From Streptomyces mobaraensis NBRC 13819 = DSM 40847 (GTDB lineage Bacteria > Actinomycetota > Actinomycetes > Streptomycetales > Streptomycetaceae), in contig NZ_CP072827.1 of assembly GCF_017916255.1 (NCBI RefSeq), positions 7,155,501-7,219,500 of the forward strand: a stretch of 64,000 nucleotides of DNA, written 5' to 3'. Every line of letters begins with the position of its first letter. The first letter of the stretch is position 1. This document shows positions 24,954-32,728 of this stretch, piece by piece. The translations under genes were made by a program, and so were the position numbers. The notes beneath the pieces are model-generated. The model was not told where the DNA came from. It did not search any database and saw only the letters and a list, made by a program, of their open reading frames with translations.

Positions 24954-25271
24954 CTACTCCGCGTCCTCGGCCGCCACGATGGCCAGCAGGCCCGGGAACC
25001 GCTGTTCGATGTCGGCTCGGCGCAGCCGGGCCATCCTGCTGTTGCCCCGGTCCACCTGCCGGACCAGACCGGCCTCGCGCAGTGCGCGGAAGTGGTGGGT
25101 GACGGTCGCCTTGGACACCGGCAGCGCGAAGGAACTGCACGTCCGCGTCGTCCCCTCGGGCGCCCGGGCCAGCTCGCGCACCACCCGGCGGCGCAGCGGG
25201 TCGGCCAGCGCGGCGAGCACCGCGCCGAGTTCGATCTCCTCGACGGCCGGGTGGCCTTCGTCGTCGGGCAC
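24954..25271 (-). CDS. ArsR-family (HTH_20) transcriptional regulator
   Basis: This 105-aa winged-helix repressor begins VPDDEGHPAVEEIELGAVLA. The recognition region is LADPLRRRVVRELARAPEG and VSKATVTHHFRALREAGLV, and the wing is QVDRGNSRMARLRR. There is no CxC metal site in the alpha3 helix, so it is one of the non-metal ArsR proteins, perhaps sensing a small organic molecule or redox change. The GTG start has GGGAGGAG nine bases upstream. It is divergent from the ABM monooxygenase gene, with two inverted-repeat operators in between. Confidence 0.9.
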   Translation of the reverse strand: MPDDEGHPAVEEIELGAVLAALADPLRRRVVRELARAPEGTTRTCSSFALPVSKATVTHHFRALREAGLVRQVDRGNSRMARLRRADIEQRFPGLLAIVAAEDAE

Positions 25272-25299
25272 CGTGGGTCTCCTCCCTGACCGGGGTCTG

Positions 25300-25323
25300 T
25301 AGGTACGGCTTGCATCGTACCTA
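25300..25323. promoter_or_regulatory. ArsR operator, site 1
   Basis: TAGGTACG-N8-CGTACCTA is a dyad with perfect 8-bp arms, located just upstream of the ArsR gene. It shares its AGGTACG/CGTACCT core with site 2. Confidence 0.7.
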
Positions 25324-25345
25324 AGGTGTTGGCTAGCGTGCCGTG

Positions 25346-25375
25346 CCGTAGGTACGAGATCGGTCGTACCTACGG
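25346..25375. promoter_or_regulatory. ArsR operator, site 2 (perfect 12-bp arms)
   Basis: CCGTAGGTACGA-GATCGG-TCGTACCTACGG is a perfect 12-bp inverted repeat with a 6-bp spacer, 25 bp upstream of the monooxygenase start codon. With site 1 it brackets the divergent promoter region. The divergent ArsR protein is the likely ligand. Confidence 0.8.
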
Positions 25376-25400
25376 TCGCGCCACCCGAGGAGACAGACCC

Positions 25401-25724
25401 ATGACCCAGCCGTTCACGCTCGTCGGCATCGCCCGCCCCAAGCCCGAACGGGCCGCCGACCTCAAGGAGTTGCTGCTGTCCTTCGTCGAGCCCACCCGGC
25501 GCGAGCCGGGCTGCCTGGAGTACCACTTCCACGAGGACCGCGACGAGCCGGGCGTCTTCGTCTTCTACGAGGCGTGGCGCTCCCGTGCCGACCTCGACGC
25601 CCATCTGGCCCTGCCGCACATCCGGGACTTCCAGGAGCGCCGCATGGACTACCTGGAATCCGACCTGGAGGTCCGCTTCCTCGCCATGCACAGCCCCTAC
25701 CGGCCGGACACCGCGGCCGCCTGA
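25401..25724 (+). CDS. ABM-domain monooxygenase (putative quinol monooxygenase, YgiN-like)
   Basis: This 107-aa cytoplasmic protein belongs to the antibiotic-biosynthesis-monooxygenase ferredoxin-like fold. It begins MTQPFTLVGIARPKPERAAD and has the typical core REPGCLEYHFHEDRDEPGVF, FYEAWRSRADLDAHLALPHI and the DLEVRFL final strand. Relatives oxidise quinols or aromatic intermediates without metal or cofactor. GAGGAGA precedes the ATG. Control by the divergent ArsR protein through two strong operators suggests induction by a toxic quinone or phenol (inference). Its 3' end overlaps the convergent TetR gene by 28 bp. Confidence 0.88.
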   Translation: MTQPFTLVGIARPKPERAADLKELLLSFVEPTRREPGCLEYHFHEDRDEPGVFVFYEAWRSRADLDAHLALPHIRDFQERRMDYLESDLEVRFLAMHSPYRPDTAAA

Positions 25725-26392
25725 CACCCCACCGGACGGTCAGCCCCGGCCCCGGCGCCGAACCCCGTGACCAGCGCCTCCACCGCGTAGGCGAACCGCT
25801 CGGCGTCGTCGGTCCCCGCGCCCGTCCGGGCGGCCTCGCCGGTCAGCGGATACCGGCCGGGGTCGAGGGCGGCGAGGGCCGCGGTCGAGCTCGGGCCGTC
25901 GGGGTCGGCGGGGGCGCACTCGGCGGCGGCGTGGCTGACGACCAGCAGCGTCAGCGAGTTGAGCGCGTGGAGGGCGCGGCCCAGCGGGAAGCCGGCGGAG
26001 GTGAGGACGCGGAGCCCGCGCTCGACGGCGTCCAGGGCGGCCGGGGTCGCGGCCGGCCGCGCCGCGGCGAGCGGCAGCACGCCCGGGTGCTCCAGCAGCG
26101 TCGCGCGCAGGGCGTCCGCGTACGCCCGCAGCCAGGACCGCCAGTCACCGTCGGAGCTCTCGACGGGGGCGGCGCCGGCGAACACCCGTTCCACGAGGCC
26201 GTCCAGTAGTGCGTCCTTGTTGGGGACGTGGTGGTACAGGGTCATGGCCTCCACGCCGAGCGCCGCGCCCAGCCGGCGCATCGTCAGGGCCTTCGGTCCC
26301 TCCCGGTCCACGAGGTCCACCGCGGCGTCCAGGATCCGCTCGCGGGTGAGCCCCGCCCGTTCCCCTCGTGTCCTTTTGGCTGCGGCCGGCAT
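25697..26392 (-). CDS. TetR-family repressor (TetR_C-type)
   Basis: This 231-aa regulator has an N-terminal HTH (residues 18-65): LTRERILDAAVDLVDREGPK, LTMRRLGAALGVEAMTLYHH. It is followed by a ligand-binding helical domain of the classical tetracycline-repressor class (HVPNKDALLDGLVERVFAG). The ATG at 26392 has GGAGGGCGC upstream. It is divergent from a SnoaL-like gene, with two TTACA-type palindromes in the 93-bp gap. It probably represses both itself and that gene. The C-terminus overlaps the convergent monooxygenase gene by 28 bp. Confidence 0.92.
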   Translation of the reverse strand: MPAAAKRTRGERAGLTRERILDAAVDLVDREGPKALTMRRLGAALGVEAMTLYHHVPNKDALLDGLVERVFAGAAPVESSDGDWRSWLRAYADALRATLLEHPGVLPLAAARPAATPAALDAVERGLRVLTSAGFPLGRALHALNSLTLLVVSHAAAECAPADPDGPSSTAALAALDPGRYPLTGEAARTGAGTDDAERFAYAVEALVTGFGAGAGADRPVGCQAAAVSGR

Positions 26393-26417
26393 GCGCCCTC
26401 CTGCTTCCCTTGACTTT

Positions 26418-26466
26418 CTTACATCGTAAGTCCATCCTGGCGGCGGGACAAAACTTACAGTGTAAG
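26418..26466. promoter_or_regulatory. Two TetR operator palindromes
   Basis: CTTACATCGTAAG (26418-26430) and CTTACAGTGTAAG (26454-26466) are 13-bp dyads sharing CTTAC-N3-GTAAG, with centres 36 bp apart. The second lies 19 bp before the SnoaL-like start codon and the first 25 bp before the TetR start, so one regulator can shut both promoters. Confidence 0.82.
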
Positions 26467-26485
26467 AAGAAATGGGGAGAGAAGA

Positions 26486-26926
26486 GTGGACACGAACACG
26501 GCCCGGCACCCCGGCAAGCGGCTCGTCGCGGACTTCCTCCGGGCCGTGGAGGAGCGGCGGCTCGGTGACCTGCCCCGGTACCTGGCTCGGGACGTCGTCG
26601 ACCACAACAAGATCATCGCGGGGGAGCCGGACGAGCCGGGCGCGGCCTTCGAGGGGATCCGGCGGCAGCTCGACGCGTTCGGTGAGTTCACCGTGCGGAC
26701 CGACGGGCTCCTCGCCGAAGGGGACACGGTCGTCGCCCGGCTCACCGTCGGCGGCCGGCACACCGGCGAGCACCCCCGCATGCCCCGCCCGACCGGACGC
26801 GCCTTCGCGGTGGAGCAGATCTGGTGGTTCACGGTGGCGGACGGCCGGATCTCCGAGATCCGGGCGGTCAGCGACCGGCTGGGCATGTTCCTCCAGCTCG
26901 GCTGGGACTGGCCGGAGGCGGACTGA
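26486..26926 (+). CDS. SnoaL-like / NTF2-fold protein
   Basis: This 146-aa cytoplasmic protein of the ester-cyclase/SnoaL family has the pattern LVADFLRAVEERRLGDLPRY, DVVDHNKIIAG, then AFEGIRRQLDAFGEFTVRTD and VEQIWWFTVADGRISEI. The fold hosts polyketide cyclases, dehydratases and isomerases, but many members are uncharacterised stress or detoxification proteins. The GTG start has GGGGAGAG upstream. It is controlled by the divergent TetR gene through the two CTTAC palindromes. Its end lies 15 bp from the convergent flavin-reductase gene. Confidence 0.82.
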   Translation: MDTNTARHPGKRLVADFLRAVEERRLGDLPRYLARDVVDHNKIIAGEPDEPGAAFEGIRRQLDAFGEFTVRTDGLLAEGDTVVARLTVGGRHTGEHPRMPRPTGRAFAVEQIWWFTVADGRISEIRAVSDRLGMFLQLGWDWPEAD

Positions 26927-26941
26927 ACCGGTGCCGGAGCC

Positions 26942-27634
26942 TCAGCGGACCGGCGTCTCCCGCGCCCGGTCGACGTCCGGGCTCCGGTACCACCGCTCGG
27001 GGATGCTCGCCAGCCGCGACCCGTGCGCCCGCGGCCCCAGCCCGTACAGCTGCTGGAAGCTCATCACCAGCGGGCGCCAGGCGTCGGGGTCCACATGGTC
27101 GTCCGTACCCGGCAGCCGGATCCCGTCGTGGACGAACACCCGCCGCACCCGCACCTCGAACGCCACGATCGAGCCGCGCTGCCGCTCGTCGTCCTCGCCG
27201 ACCGGGTGCACCGCCTCCAGGACCGCCTCCATGGCGACCGGGCACTCGGCCACCCGCGGCGGAGCCACCGTCTCGGACGGTACGGGGGTGAGCCCGGCCC
27301 GGCCGAACTTGTCCGGGACGTACCGGTAACCGCGCTCCTCCTTGCGCGGCGGCACCGGGTTCCGCCCGGTGGTCAGCGCGAGCCGGTCGACGTGGGCGGC
27401 GAGGGCGTCGGACGGCAGGTTGAGGACGCACTCCCGGGTACGCGTCAGGTTCAGGCTGGTCTGCGCCCGCGCGGAGAGCCCGAGCACGGCCCGCCAGCCG
27501 AGCCAGAACACCGACGACATGGGGGCGAGGTTCGGCGTGCCGTCCTCGTTCTCGGTGGAGAGCAGCACCACCGGGGTGCCGAAGTACAGGATGTTCGGTT
27601 CGATGCGCGTATGCGTGGGGTTGATCGTGGTCAC
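26942..27634 (-). CDS. Flavin reductase-like (FMN-binding split barrel) protein
   Basis: This 230-aa cytoplasmic flavoprotein has the flavin reductase-like core: ILYFGTPVVLLSTENEDGTP, NLAPMSSVFWLGWRAVLGLS and TSLNLTRTRECVLNLPSDAL. It resembles flavin-reductase-domain proteins that bind FMN and supply reduced flavin or reduce small molecules. The GTG at 27634 gives the usual short N-terminus; an upstream ATG near 27685 is an alternative. It lies 80 bp downstream of the XRE-cupin gene on the same strand, which may regulate it. Confidence 0.82.
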   Translation of the reverse strand: MTTINPTHTRIEPNILYFGTPVVLLSTENEDGTPNLAPMSSVFWLGWRAVLGLSARAQTSLNLTRTRECVLNLPSDALAAHVDRLALTTGRNPVPPRKEERGYRYVPDKFGRAGLTPVPSETVAPPRVAECPVAMEAVLEAVHPVGEDDERQRGSIVAFEVRVRRVFVHDGIRLPGTDDHVDPDAWRPLVMSFQQLYGLGPRAHGSRLASIPERWYRSPDVDRARETPVR

Positions 27635-27714
27635 GGACGCAAGCCTGGCCCGCGCGGGCGGCGTTGACCGGCGGAGATCGGACATCGTGCTCGCCGCCCG
27701 CGCCGGCCGGCCGC

Positions 27715-28281
27715 TCACGGCAGGACGGTGAACAGGGCGTACCGCGCCGGCTCCGGACCCGGGCAGCGGAAACGCGACCGGCCCCACAGCCGGAAGCGCA
27801 GGCAGTCGCCCGCCCGCAGGACGTGCGCGCCCCCGGCCGCCGCCACCTCCACCACCCCCTCCAGAACCCACAGGTGCCGCTCCGCCCCGGGCACCCGCGG
27901 CGCCTCGCACGCCACCTCCGTCCCCGGCCGCAGGACGTACTCGGCGATCTCGCCGCGCAGCCCGGGACCCGGCGGCGAGACCGACCGCCGTACGGCGCCC
28001 GCCTCGTCGTCGCGCCGCACCGCCTGCCGCGCGGCCCGCACCGGCCGCGGCGGGCCGTCCTCCAACTCGGCGAGCACCTGGGCCGCCGTCCGCCCGAACG
28101 CCGCGCACACCCGCGCCAGTTGGACGGCGGTCGGGCTGATCTCGGCACGCTCCAGCCGGGACAGCGTCGAACGGCTGACGCCCGTCCGGCGCGCGAGCTC
28201 GTCCAGCGGCCAGTCGCGCTCCGCCCGCAACGCCGCCAGCCGGTGCGCCAGCCGCAGCCGCGCCTCCTGATCGTCTCTCAT
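27715..28281 (-). CDS. XRE-family regulator with cupin domain
   Basis: This is a 188-aa regulator. The N-terminal HTH_3 (residues 9-63) contains LAALRAERDWPLDELARRTG and VSRSTLSRLERAEISPTAVQ. The C-terminal cupin (about 115-185) contains VLRPGTEVACEAPRVPGAER, HLWVLEGVVEVAAAGGAHVL and AGDCLRF. Such HTH-cupin proteins repress genes for catabolism or resistance and sense a small ligand in the barrel. It is divergent from the RraA-like gene and upstream of the flavin reductase on its own strand; either or both may be targets. Confidence 0.9.
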   Translation of the reverse strand: MRDDQEARLRLAHRLAALRAERDWPLDELARRTGVSRSTLSRLERAEISPTAVQLARVCAAFGRTAAQVLAELEDGPPRPVRAARQAVRRDDEAGAVRRSVSPPGPGLRGEIAEYVLRPGTEVACEAPRVPGAERHLWVLEGVVEVAAAGGAHVLRAGDCLRFRLWGRSRFRCPGPEPARYALFTVLP

Positions 28282-28371
28282 CCCCGGGACCGTATCCCAG
28301 TACCGGGAGACACCTCCCGGCGAGCCCGACGGGCATGGCAGCGTGGGCCCTTCGGCACGGGAGGATCACCC

Positions 28372-29079
28372 ATGGACCACGAAGAGCTCACCCGGCGCTT
28401 CTCCGCGCTGACCACCGCACACGTCGCCGACGCCTGCGTGCGCGCCGCGCTCCCGGTGCGGGCCGCGCCGCCGGACGTCCGCCCCCTCGCCCCCGGCAGC
28501 CGCCTCGCCGGCCGGGCCTGCCCGGCGCGCCACGTCGGCAGCGTGGACGTCTTCCTGGAGGCGTACGCGGCGGCGGCCCCCGGCGACGTGCTCGTCGTCG
28601 ACAACGACGGGCGGCTCGACGAGGCGTGCGTCGGCGACCTCGCCGTCCTGGAGGCGCGGCAGGCCGGACTGAGCGGCGCGGTGATCTGGGGCCTGCACCG
28701 CGACACGGCGGACCTGCGGGCCATCGGCCTGCCCGTGTTCAGCCTCGGCGCCACCCCGCCGGGCCCCCGCCGCCTCGACCCCCGGCCCCCGGAGGCGCTG
28801 CGCTCCGCCGTCGTGGGGGAGTGGACGGTGGACCGGACGGACCTCGTCCTGGGCGACGACGACGGCGTCCTCTTCGTCCCCGCCGCCCGCGCCGACGAAC
28901 TCCTCACCCTCGCCGCCGCGATCCGCGACACCGAACGCGAGCAGTCCGAACGGATGCGCTCCGGCGTCTCGTTGCGCGAACAGGTCAGCTTCGACACGTA
29001 TCTCGCCCGGCGCCGGGAGAACCCGGGCCTGACCTTCCGCGAGCACTTGCGGACGGTGGGCGGGGCCATCGAGGAGTAG
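28372..29079 (+). CDS. RraA-like family protein (aldolase/demethylmenaquinone methyltransferase-like fold)
   Basis: This 235-aa cytoplasmic protein contains TTAHVADACVRAALPVR, GRACPARHVGSVDVFLEAYA, the PGDVLVVDNDG strand-loop and ARQAGLSGAVIWGLHRDT, the layout of RraA and HMG/oxaloacetate aldolases. In aldolases the conserved glycine-rich loop and R-D pair bind pyruvate and metal; here GxxR is partly replaced (GAVIWGLHRD), so aldolase activity is uncertain. GGGAGGATCACCC precedes the ATG. It is divergent from the XRE-cupin regulator and followed by a repeat-rich gap. Confidence 0.82.
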   Translation: MDHEELTRRFSALTTAHVADACVRAALPVRAAPPDVRPLAPGSRLAGRACPARHVGSVDVFLEAYAAAAPGDVLVVDNDGRLDEACVGDLAVLEARQAGLSGAVIWGLHRDTADLRAIGLPVFSLGATPPGPRRLDPRPPEALRSAVVGEWTVDRTDLVLGDDDGVLFVPAARADELLTLAAAIRDTEREQSERMRSGVSLREQVSFDTYLARRRENPGLTFREHLRTVGGAIEE

Positions 29080-29186
29080 GCGGGATGTTCGGGGAGTAGG
29101 CGGGGCCGCCGGGGAGTGGTGCGGAGGGAGGCGGGCGTCGAGGGTGCCGCCCGACGGCCTGCCGGTTCCGCGCGGCGGCCGGGCGG

Positions 29187-29309
29187 GTGCCGCCGGTTCC
29201 GCGGGCGGCCGGTTCCGTACAGGGCGGTTCCGCGGGGCGGCCGGGAGGTGCCGCCATTCCGCGGGCGGCCGGTTCCGCACGGGGGGCGGTACCGCGAAGC
29301 GGCCGGGCC
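29187..29309. repeat. Tandem duplication of a 61-bp GC-rich unit
   Basis: Two adjacent copies beginning GTGCCGCCGGTTCCGCGGGC (29187-29247) and GTGCCGCCATTCCGCGGGCG (29248-29309) are highly similar throughout. A weaker third copy lies upstream from about 29146. They occupy the 300-bp gap between the convergent RraA-like and amidase genes, which has no gene. Confidence 0.7.
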
Positions 29310-29321
29310 GGAGGCAGTGTC

Positions 29322-29389
29322 GGGGACCGGACCCGGCCCCGGTCGGGGCAGGGCCGGGGACCGGACCCGGCCCCGATCAGGGCAGCGTC
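29322..29389. repeat. 34-bp direct repeat reaching into the amidase 3' end
   Basis: GGGGACCGGACCCGGCCCCG is repeated at 29322 and 29356 (34-bp period) with similar flanks. Each copy contains a GGGGnCCGGnCCGGCCCC-like dyad able to form a hairpin, so the pair may act as a terminator for the amidase or the RraA-like gene. Confidence 0.65.
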
Positions 29390-30948
29390 GGGAGGCGGCC
29401 CGGCGGCGTACGGGGCGGGCCCGCCTGCTCGAAGGCGTACGCGCAGCCGAGCACCAGCGCGTCGCCGCCCCGCGCCCCGACGAACGAGACGCCCAGCGGC
29501 AGCACGCCCCCGGCGTACCCGGCCGGCACGGTGACGTGCGGGTTCCCGGCCACCGCTGCGTCCCGGGTGACGGCCGCGAACGGGCCGTCCCCCGTCGTCC
29601 CCGCGAGGAGCGGCGCCGGACCGGCGGTGGGCGTGACGAGCACGTCCAGCCGGTGCCGGGCCAGCGTGCCGTCGAGCGACCGCCGCGCCAGCCGGACCGC
29701 TGCCTCCCGGTGCCGCCGGTAGACCGGATCGCGGAGGTCGCCGCCGGTCCGCTCCGCCCGTTCGAGGACGTCCTGGCCGAAGAGCGCCAACTCGGTATCG
29801 GCGTGCCGGACGTTGTACGCGATGACGCCGGCCAGGTCCTTGGGGTGCGATCCCGGCGTGGCGGCGAGGTAGGCGCCGACGTCGTGCTTGAACTCCGTCA
29901 GCAGGGCCGGTTCCAGGTGCCGTTCCGCCTCCTCGTCCGTGTCGGGCAGGTCCACGTCCTCGACGAGGACGGCGCCCAGGCCGCGGATCCGCTCGACGGC
30001 GTCCTCGAACACCCGCTCCGTCCACGGGTCGAGACCCGCCGGGCGCCGGACGCCGACGCGCCGGCCGCGCAGCGCGCCGGGGTCGAGCACCGCGCCGGGG
30101 CCGGCGGGCAGGGCGCCGGCGGCGCGGGCGGTGACCGGGTCGGCGGGGTCGGGGCCGTGGATCGCCCACAGCACCAGCGCCGCGTCGGCGACCGTACGGG
30201 CGAGGGGCCCGGCGGTGTCCTGGCGGGAGGAGAGCGGCACGATGCCGCCACGGCTCACCAGCCCGCGCGTGGGCTTGAAGCCGACCGTCGCGGTGACGCT
30301 CGCCGGCAGGACGACCGAGCCGTCGGTCTCGGTGCCGATCGCCGCCACGGCCAGCCCGGCCGCCACGGCCACCGCCGAACCGCTGGACGACCCGGAGGGG
30401 CTGCGGTCGAGCACGTACGGGTTGCGGCTCTGGCCCCCGGTCGCGCTCCAGCCGGCCACGGAGTGCTCGGACCGGAAGTCGGCCCACTCCGTCATGTTCG
30501 CCTTCCCCAGCACCACGGCCCCGGCCGCCCGCAACCGCCGCACCAGGAACGCGTCCGCGTCCGGCCGCGCCCCCAGCAGGGCCGCCGAACCGGCGGTGGT
30601 CGGCTGCCGGTCCGCGGTGCCGACGTTGTCCTTGAGCAGCACCGGAATCCCCTCCAGCGGTCCGCGCGCCCGGCCGTCCCGGCGCAGCGCGTCACTCCGG
30701 CGCGAGAGGGCCGGGGCGTCGGGGTTGACGGTCGTCACCGCGCGGAGCAGCGGGTTCAGCCGCTCGATCCGTTCGAGGAGGGCGAGGGTGAGGCGCTCGG
30801 AGCTCAAGTGGCCGCGCGTCATGGCCTGTTGCAGGTCGGCGATCGTGCACCGGTCGAGATCGACGTCGAGATCGAGATCGGTGTCGAGGTCGGGCGCGGG
30901 CGCGCCCGTCGTCGTCCCGGGTATCGGTGCTCCTCCGGACGGGCGCAC
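29377..30948 (-). CDS. Amidase signature family enzyme
   Basis: This 523-aa amidase hydrolyses a carboxamide using a Ser-cisSer-Lys triad. The catalytic Lys is in GIPVLLKDNVGTAD, and the serine cluster is in DRSPSGSSSGSAVAVAAGLA with the conserved GTETDGSVVLPAS following. The chain includes the usual C-terminal helices and the FVGARGGDALVLGCAYAFEQ end. The N-terminus carries an Asp-rich repeat (DLDTDLDLDVDLD), encoded by a GATCGA-type microsatellite, that is not part of the fold; the true start could lie downstream of it. No signal peptide. Substrate cannot be predicted. Confidence 0.9.
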   Translation of the reverse strand: MRPSGGAPIPGTTTGAPAPDLDTDLDLDVDLDRCTIADLQQAMTRGHLSSERLTLALLERIERLNPLLRAVTTVNPDAPALSRRSDALRRDGRARGPLEGIPVLLKDNVGTADRQPTTAGSAALLGARPDADAFLVRRLRAAGAVVLGKANMTEWADFRSEHSVAGWSATGGQSRNPYVLDRSPSGSSSGSAVAVAAGLAVAAIGTETDGSVVLPASVTATVGFKPTRGLVSRGGIVPLSSRQDTAGPLARTVADAALVLWAIHGPDPADPVTARAAGALPAGPGAVLDPGALRGRRVGVRRPAGLDPWTERVFEDAVERIRGLGAVLVEDVDLPDTDEEAERHLEPALLTEFKHDVGAYLAATPGSHPKDLAGVIAYNVRHADTELALFGQDVLERAERTGGDLRDPVYRRHREAAVRLARRSLDGTLARHRLDVLVTPTAGPAPLLAGTTGDGPFAAVTRDAAVAGNPHVTVPAGYAGGVLPLGVSFVGARGGDALVLGCAYAFEQAGPPRTPPGRLPTLP

Positions 30949-31035
30949 TCGGTCCTCCTCCGCGTCGTCGGTTTACGACCCATGCCTCAGGCCCTCGGAC
31001 CGGAGCGGGCCCCACACCGGCCCGAGGAGTACGGC

Positions 31036-31058
31036 TTACGCCCCAATTACGCCCCAAC
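31036..31058. repeat. TTACGCCCCAA repeated with 12-bp period
   Basis: Two perfect 11-bp copies, TTACGCCCCAA at 31036-31046 and 31048-31058, lie in the roughly 280-bp divergent gap between the amidase and the hypothetical gene at 31231. They could be a tandem operator; no promoter was identified. Confidence 0.5.
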
Positions 31059-31230
31059 TCGCGTCCGCGACACCGGCCGTGACCGCGGCGGGCCGGGGCC
31101 GACCTTACGCGCCACCGCGCTTTTCCGCACGTCACCCCCGTTCCCGGCGCGAGGTGTGACCACTCGCTCCACCGGCCGGGACCGCCGAAATCCATGGACC
31201 GCCGCGCCGCGACCGTGTTCCACTGCGCTC

Positions 31231-31608
31231 ATGAGCTTGTCGGTGGACGTCTTCCTCGTGGGGGAGGACGACGGGATACGGGTGCTGGAGGTGCCGGACG
31301 GATGCTCCGACCTGGCCGGGTTCGAACGATGGCGGACCACGGTGTGGGGCTCGCAGGCGGTCCGTTCGCTGGGAGCCCGGTTCTTCCCGGTCCTGGCCGG
31401 CGATGACCTGCGGGTCGACGCCGACCAGGTGCGGGCCTTCAGGCGAGAGTGCGCCGTTCTGCGCGAGAACCTGGAGGACATCGTCGCCGGTGTGAACCCG
31501 GTGACGACGGCTGGCAAGCTCCTTGGTCAACTCTCCGACCGGTTGGCGAACATCGAGGATGCCGCCCGGCGGGCGGAAGAGGTGGGCGGCGGCGTCCTCA
31601 TCTGGTGA
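31231..31608 (+). CDS. Hypothetical protein (125 aa)
   Basis: The protein begins MSLSVDVFLVGEDDGIRVLE and is a soluble alpha/beta protein. Its first half resembles the style of contact-independent immunity-type or cytosolic hypothetical proteins of Streptomyces (VPDGCSDLAGFERWRTTVWG). The second half is a long amphipathic helix (residues 66-115) ending GGGVLIW. There is no signal peptide or recognised catalytic motif. It stands alone, divergent from the amidase and convergent with rbsK. I cannot assign a function. Confidence 0.65.
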   Translation: MSLSVDVFLVGEDDGIRVLEVPDGCSDLAGFERWRTTVWGSQAVRSLGARFFPVLAGDDLRVDADQVRAFRRECAVLRENLEDIVAGVNPVTTAGKLLGQLSDRLANIEDAARRAEEVGGGVLIW

Positions 31609-31645
31609 CGCGCGCCCTCGGCCGCCGGCCCCACGTGTACCGCCC

Positions 31646-32605
31646 TTACTTCTCCTCACCCGCCGGCGGCAGTTCGTCCACCGTCGGGTACGACGGCTGC
31701 GCCCCCGGCTTCGTCACCGACGCCGCGCCGACCCGTACGGCGAACCGGACCGCGTCCGCCAGCGGCGCGCCGGTGGCCAGCCGGGCAGCCAGGGCGCCGG
31801 TGAAGGCGTCGCCCGCGCCCGTCGTGTCCACCGGGCGGACGGGCACGCCGGGGACGGTCACCGGATCGGCGGCGTCGGCGTCCAGCGCCAGGGCGCCGGC
31901 GCCGCCCAGGGTGACGACGACGGAACGGGCGCCCTGATCGCGCAGGGCGCGGGCCCAGCCGGCCGGGTCGTCGCCGTCCGGCGCTCCCGAAAGGTGCCGC
32001 GCCTCGTGCTCGTTGACGACCAGCGGGTCGGCCGCCGCCAGCAGGTCGCGGCCGAGCTCCGGCGGCACGGGGGAGGGGTTGAGGACGACCCGCGTCCCGG
32101 TGCCGGCCGCCAGGGCGGCGGCGGCCCGGACGGTCTCGGCCGGGACCTCCCACTGGAGCGAGACCACCGACGCGGCGGCGACGAGCGGCCGGGCCGCCGC
32201 CACGTCGTCCGGTGAGAGCAGGGAGTTGGCGCCGGGGGAGACGATGATGGTGTTGTCGCCGTCCGGGCCCACGACGATCATGGCCGTGCCGGTCCTGGCC
32301 CCCCGGACGACGCGGACGTGCGCGGTGTCGGCGCCGGCCGCCCGCTGGGCGTCCAGCAGCAGCTCGCCGTACGCGTCGTCGCCGACCCCCGCCAGCAGGG
32401 CCGTCCGGGCGCCGAGGCGGGCCGCCGCCGCGGCCTGGTTGGCGCCCTTGCCGCCGGCCGACTCCACCAGGTCCGTGCCGAGCACGGTCTCGCCGGGGCC
32501 GGGACGGCGGTCCACCCGGACCGTCAGGTCGGCGTTGGCCGAACCGATCACCAGGACGTCGTACGCCCGGTCGCCGTGCCCGCTGCTGTCGGTGTCGTTC
32601 CTCAT
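31646..32605 (-). CDS. rbsK: Ribokinase
   Basis: This 319-aa PfkB-family sugar kinase phosphorylates D-ribose to ribose-5-phosphate. Visible motifs are IGSANADLTVRVDRRPGPGE at the N-terminus, GGKGANQAAAAARLGA (PfkB signature 1) and the catalytic DTTGAGDAFTGALAARL (signature 2, Asp general base). The ATG at 32605 has GGAGACG upstream. It is the last gene of the ribose operon, 123 bp downstream of the binding-protein gene, and completes import plus phosphorylation. No rbsD mutarotase gene is present. It converges with the hypothetical gene ending at 31608. Confidence 0.93.
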   Translation of the reverse strand: MRNDTDSSGHGDRAYDVLVIGSANADLTVRVDRRPGPGETVLGTDLVESAGGKGANQAAAAARLGARTALLAGVGDDAYGELLLDAQRAAGADTAHVRVVRGARTGTAMIVVGPDGDNTIIVSPGANSLLSPDDVAAARPLVAAASVVSLQWEVPAETVRAAAALAAGTGTRVVLNPSPVPPELGRDLLAAADPLVVNEHEARHLSGAPDGDDPAGWARALRDQGARSVVVTLGGAGALALDADAADPVTVPGVPVRPVDTTGAGDAFTGALAARLATGAPLADAVRFAVRVGAASVTKPGAQPSYPTVDELPPAGEEK

Positions 32606-32728
32606 CACGTCTCCGGTTCCCGATCCTTCGTGTTCTCCCGCGCCGTCACGCCCCGGGCGTCGCCGCACGTGTCCATGATCACCCGGTTCTTCCGAGAGCT
32701 GCCCGGCGCCTTCCCGCCCCGCCCGGCC

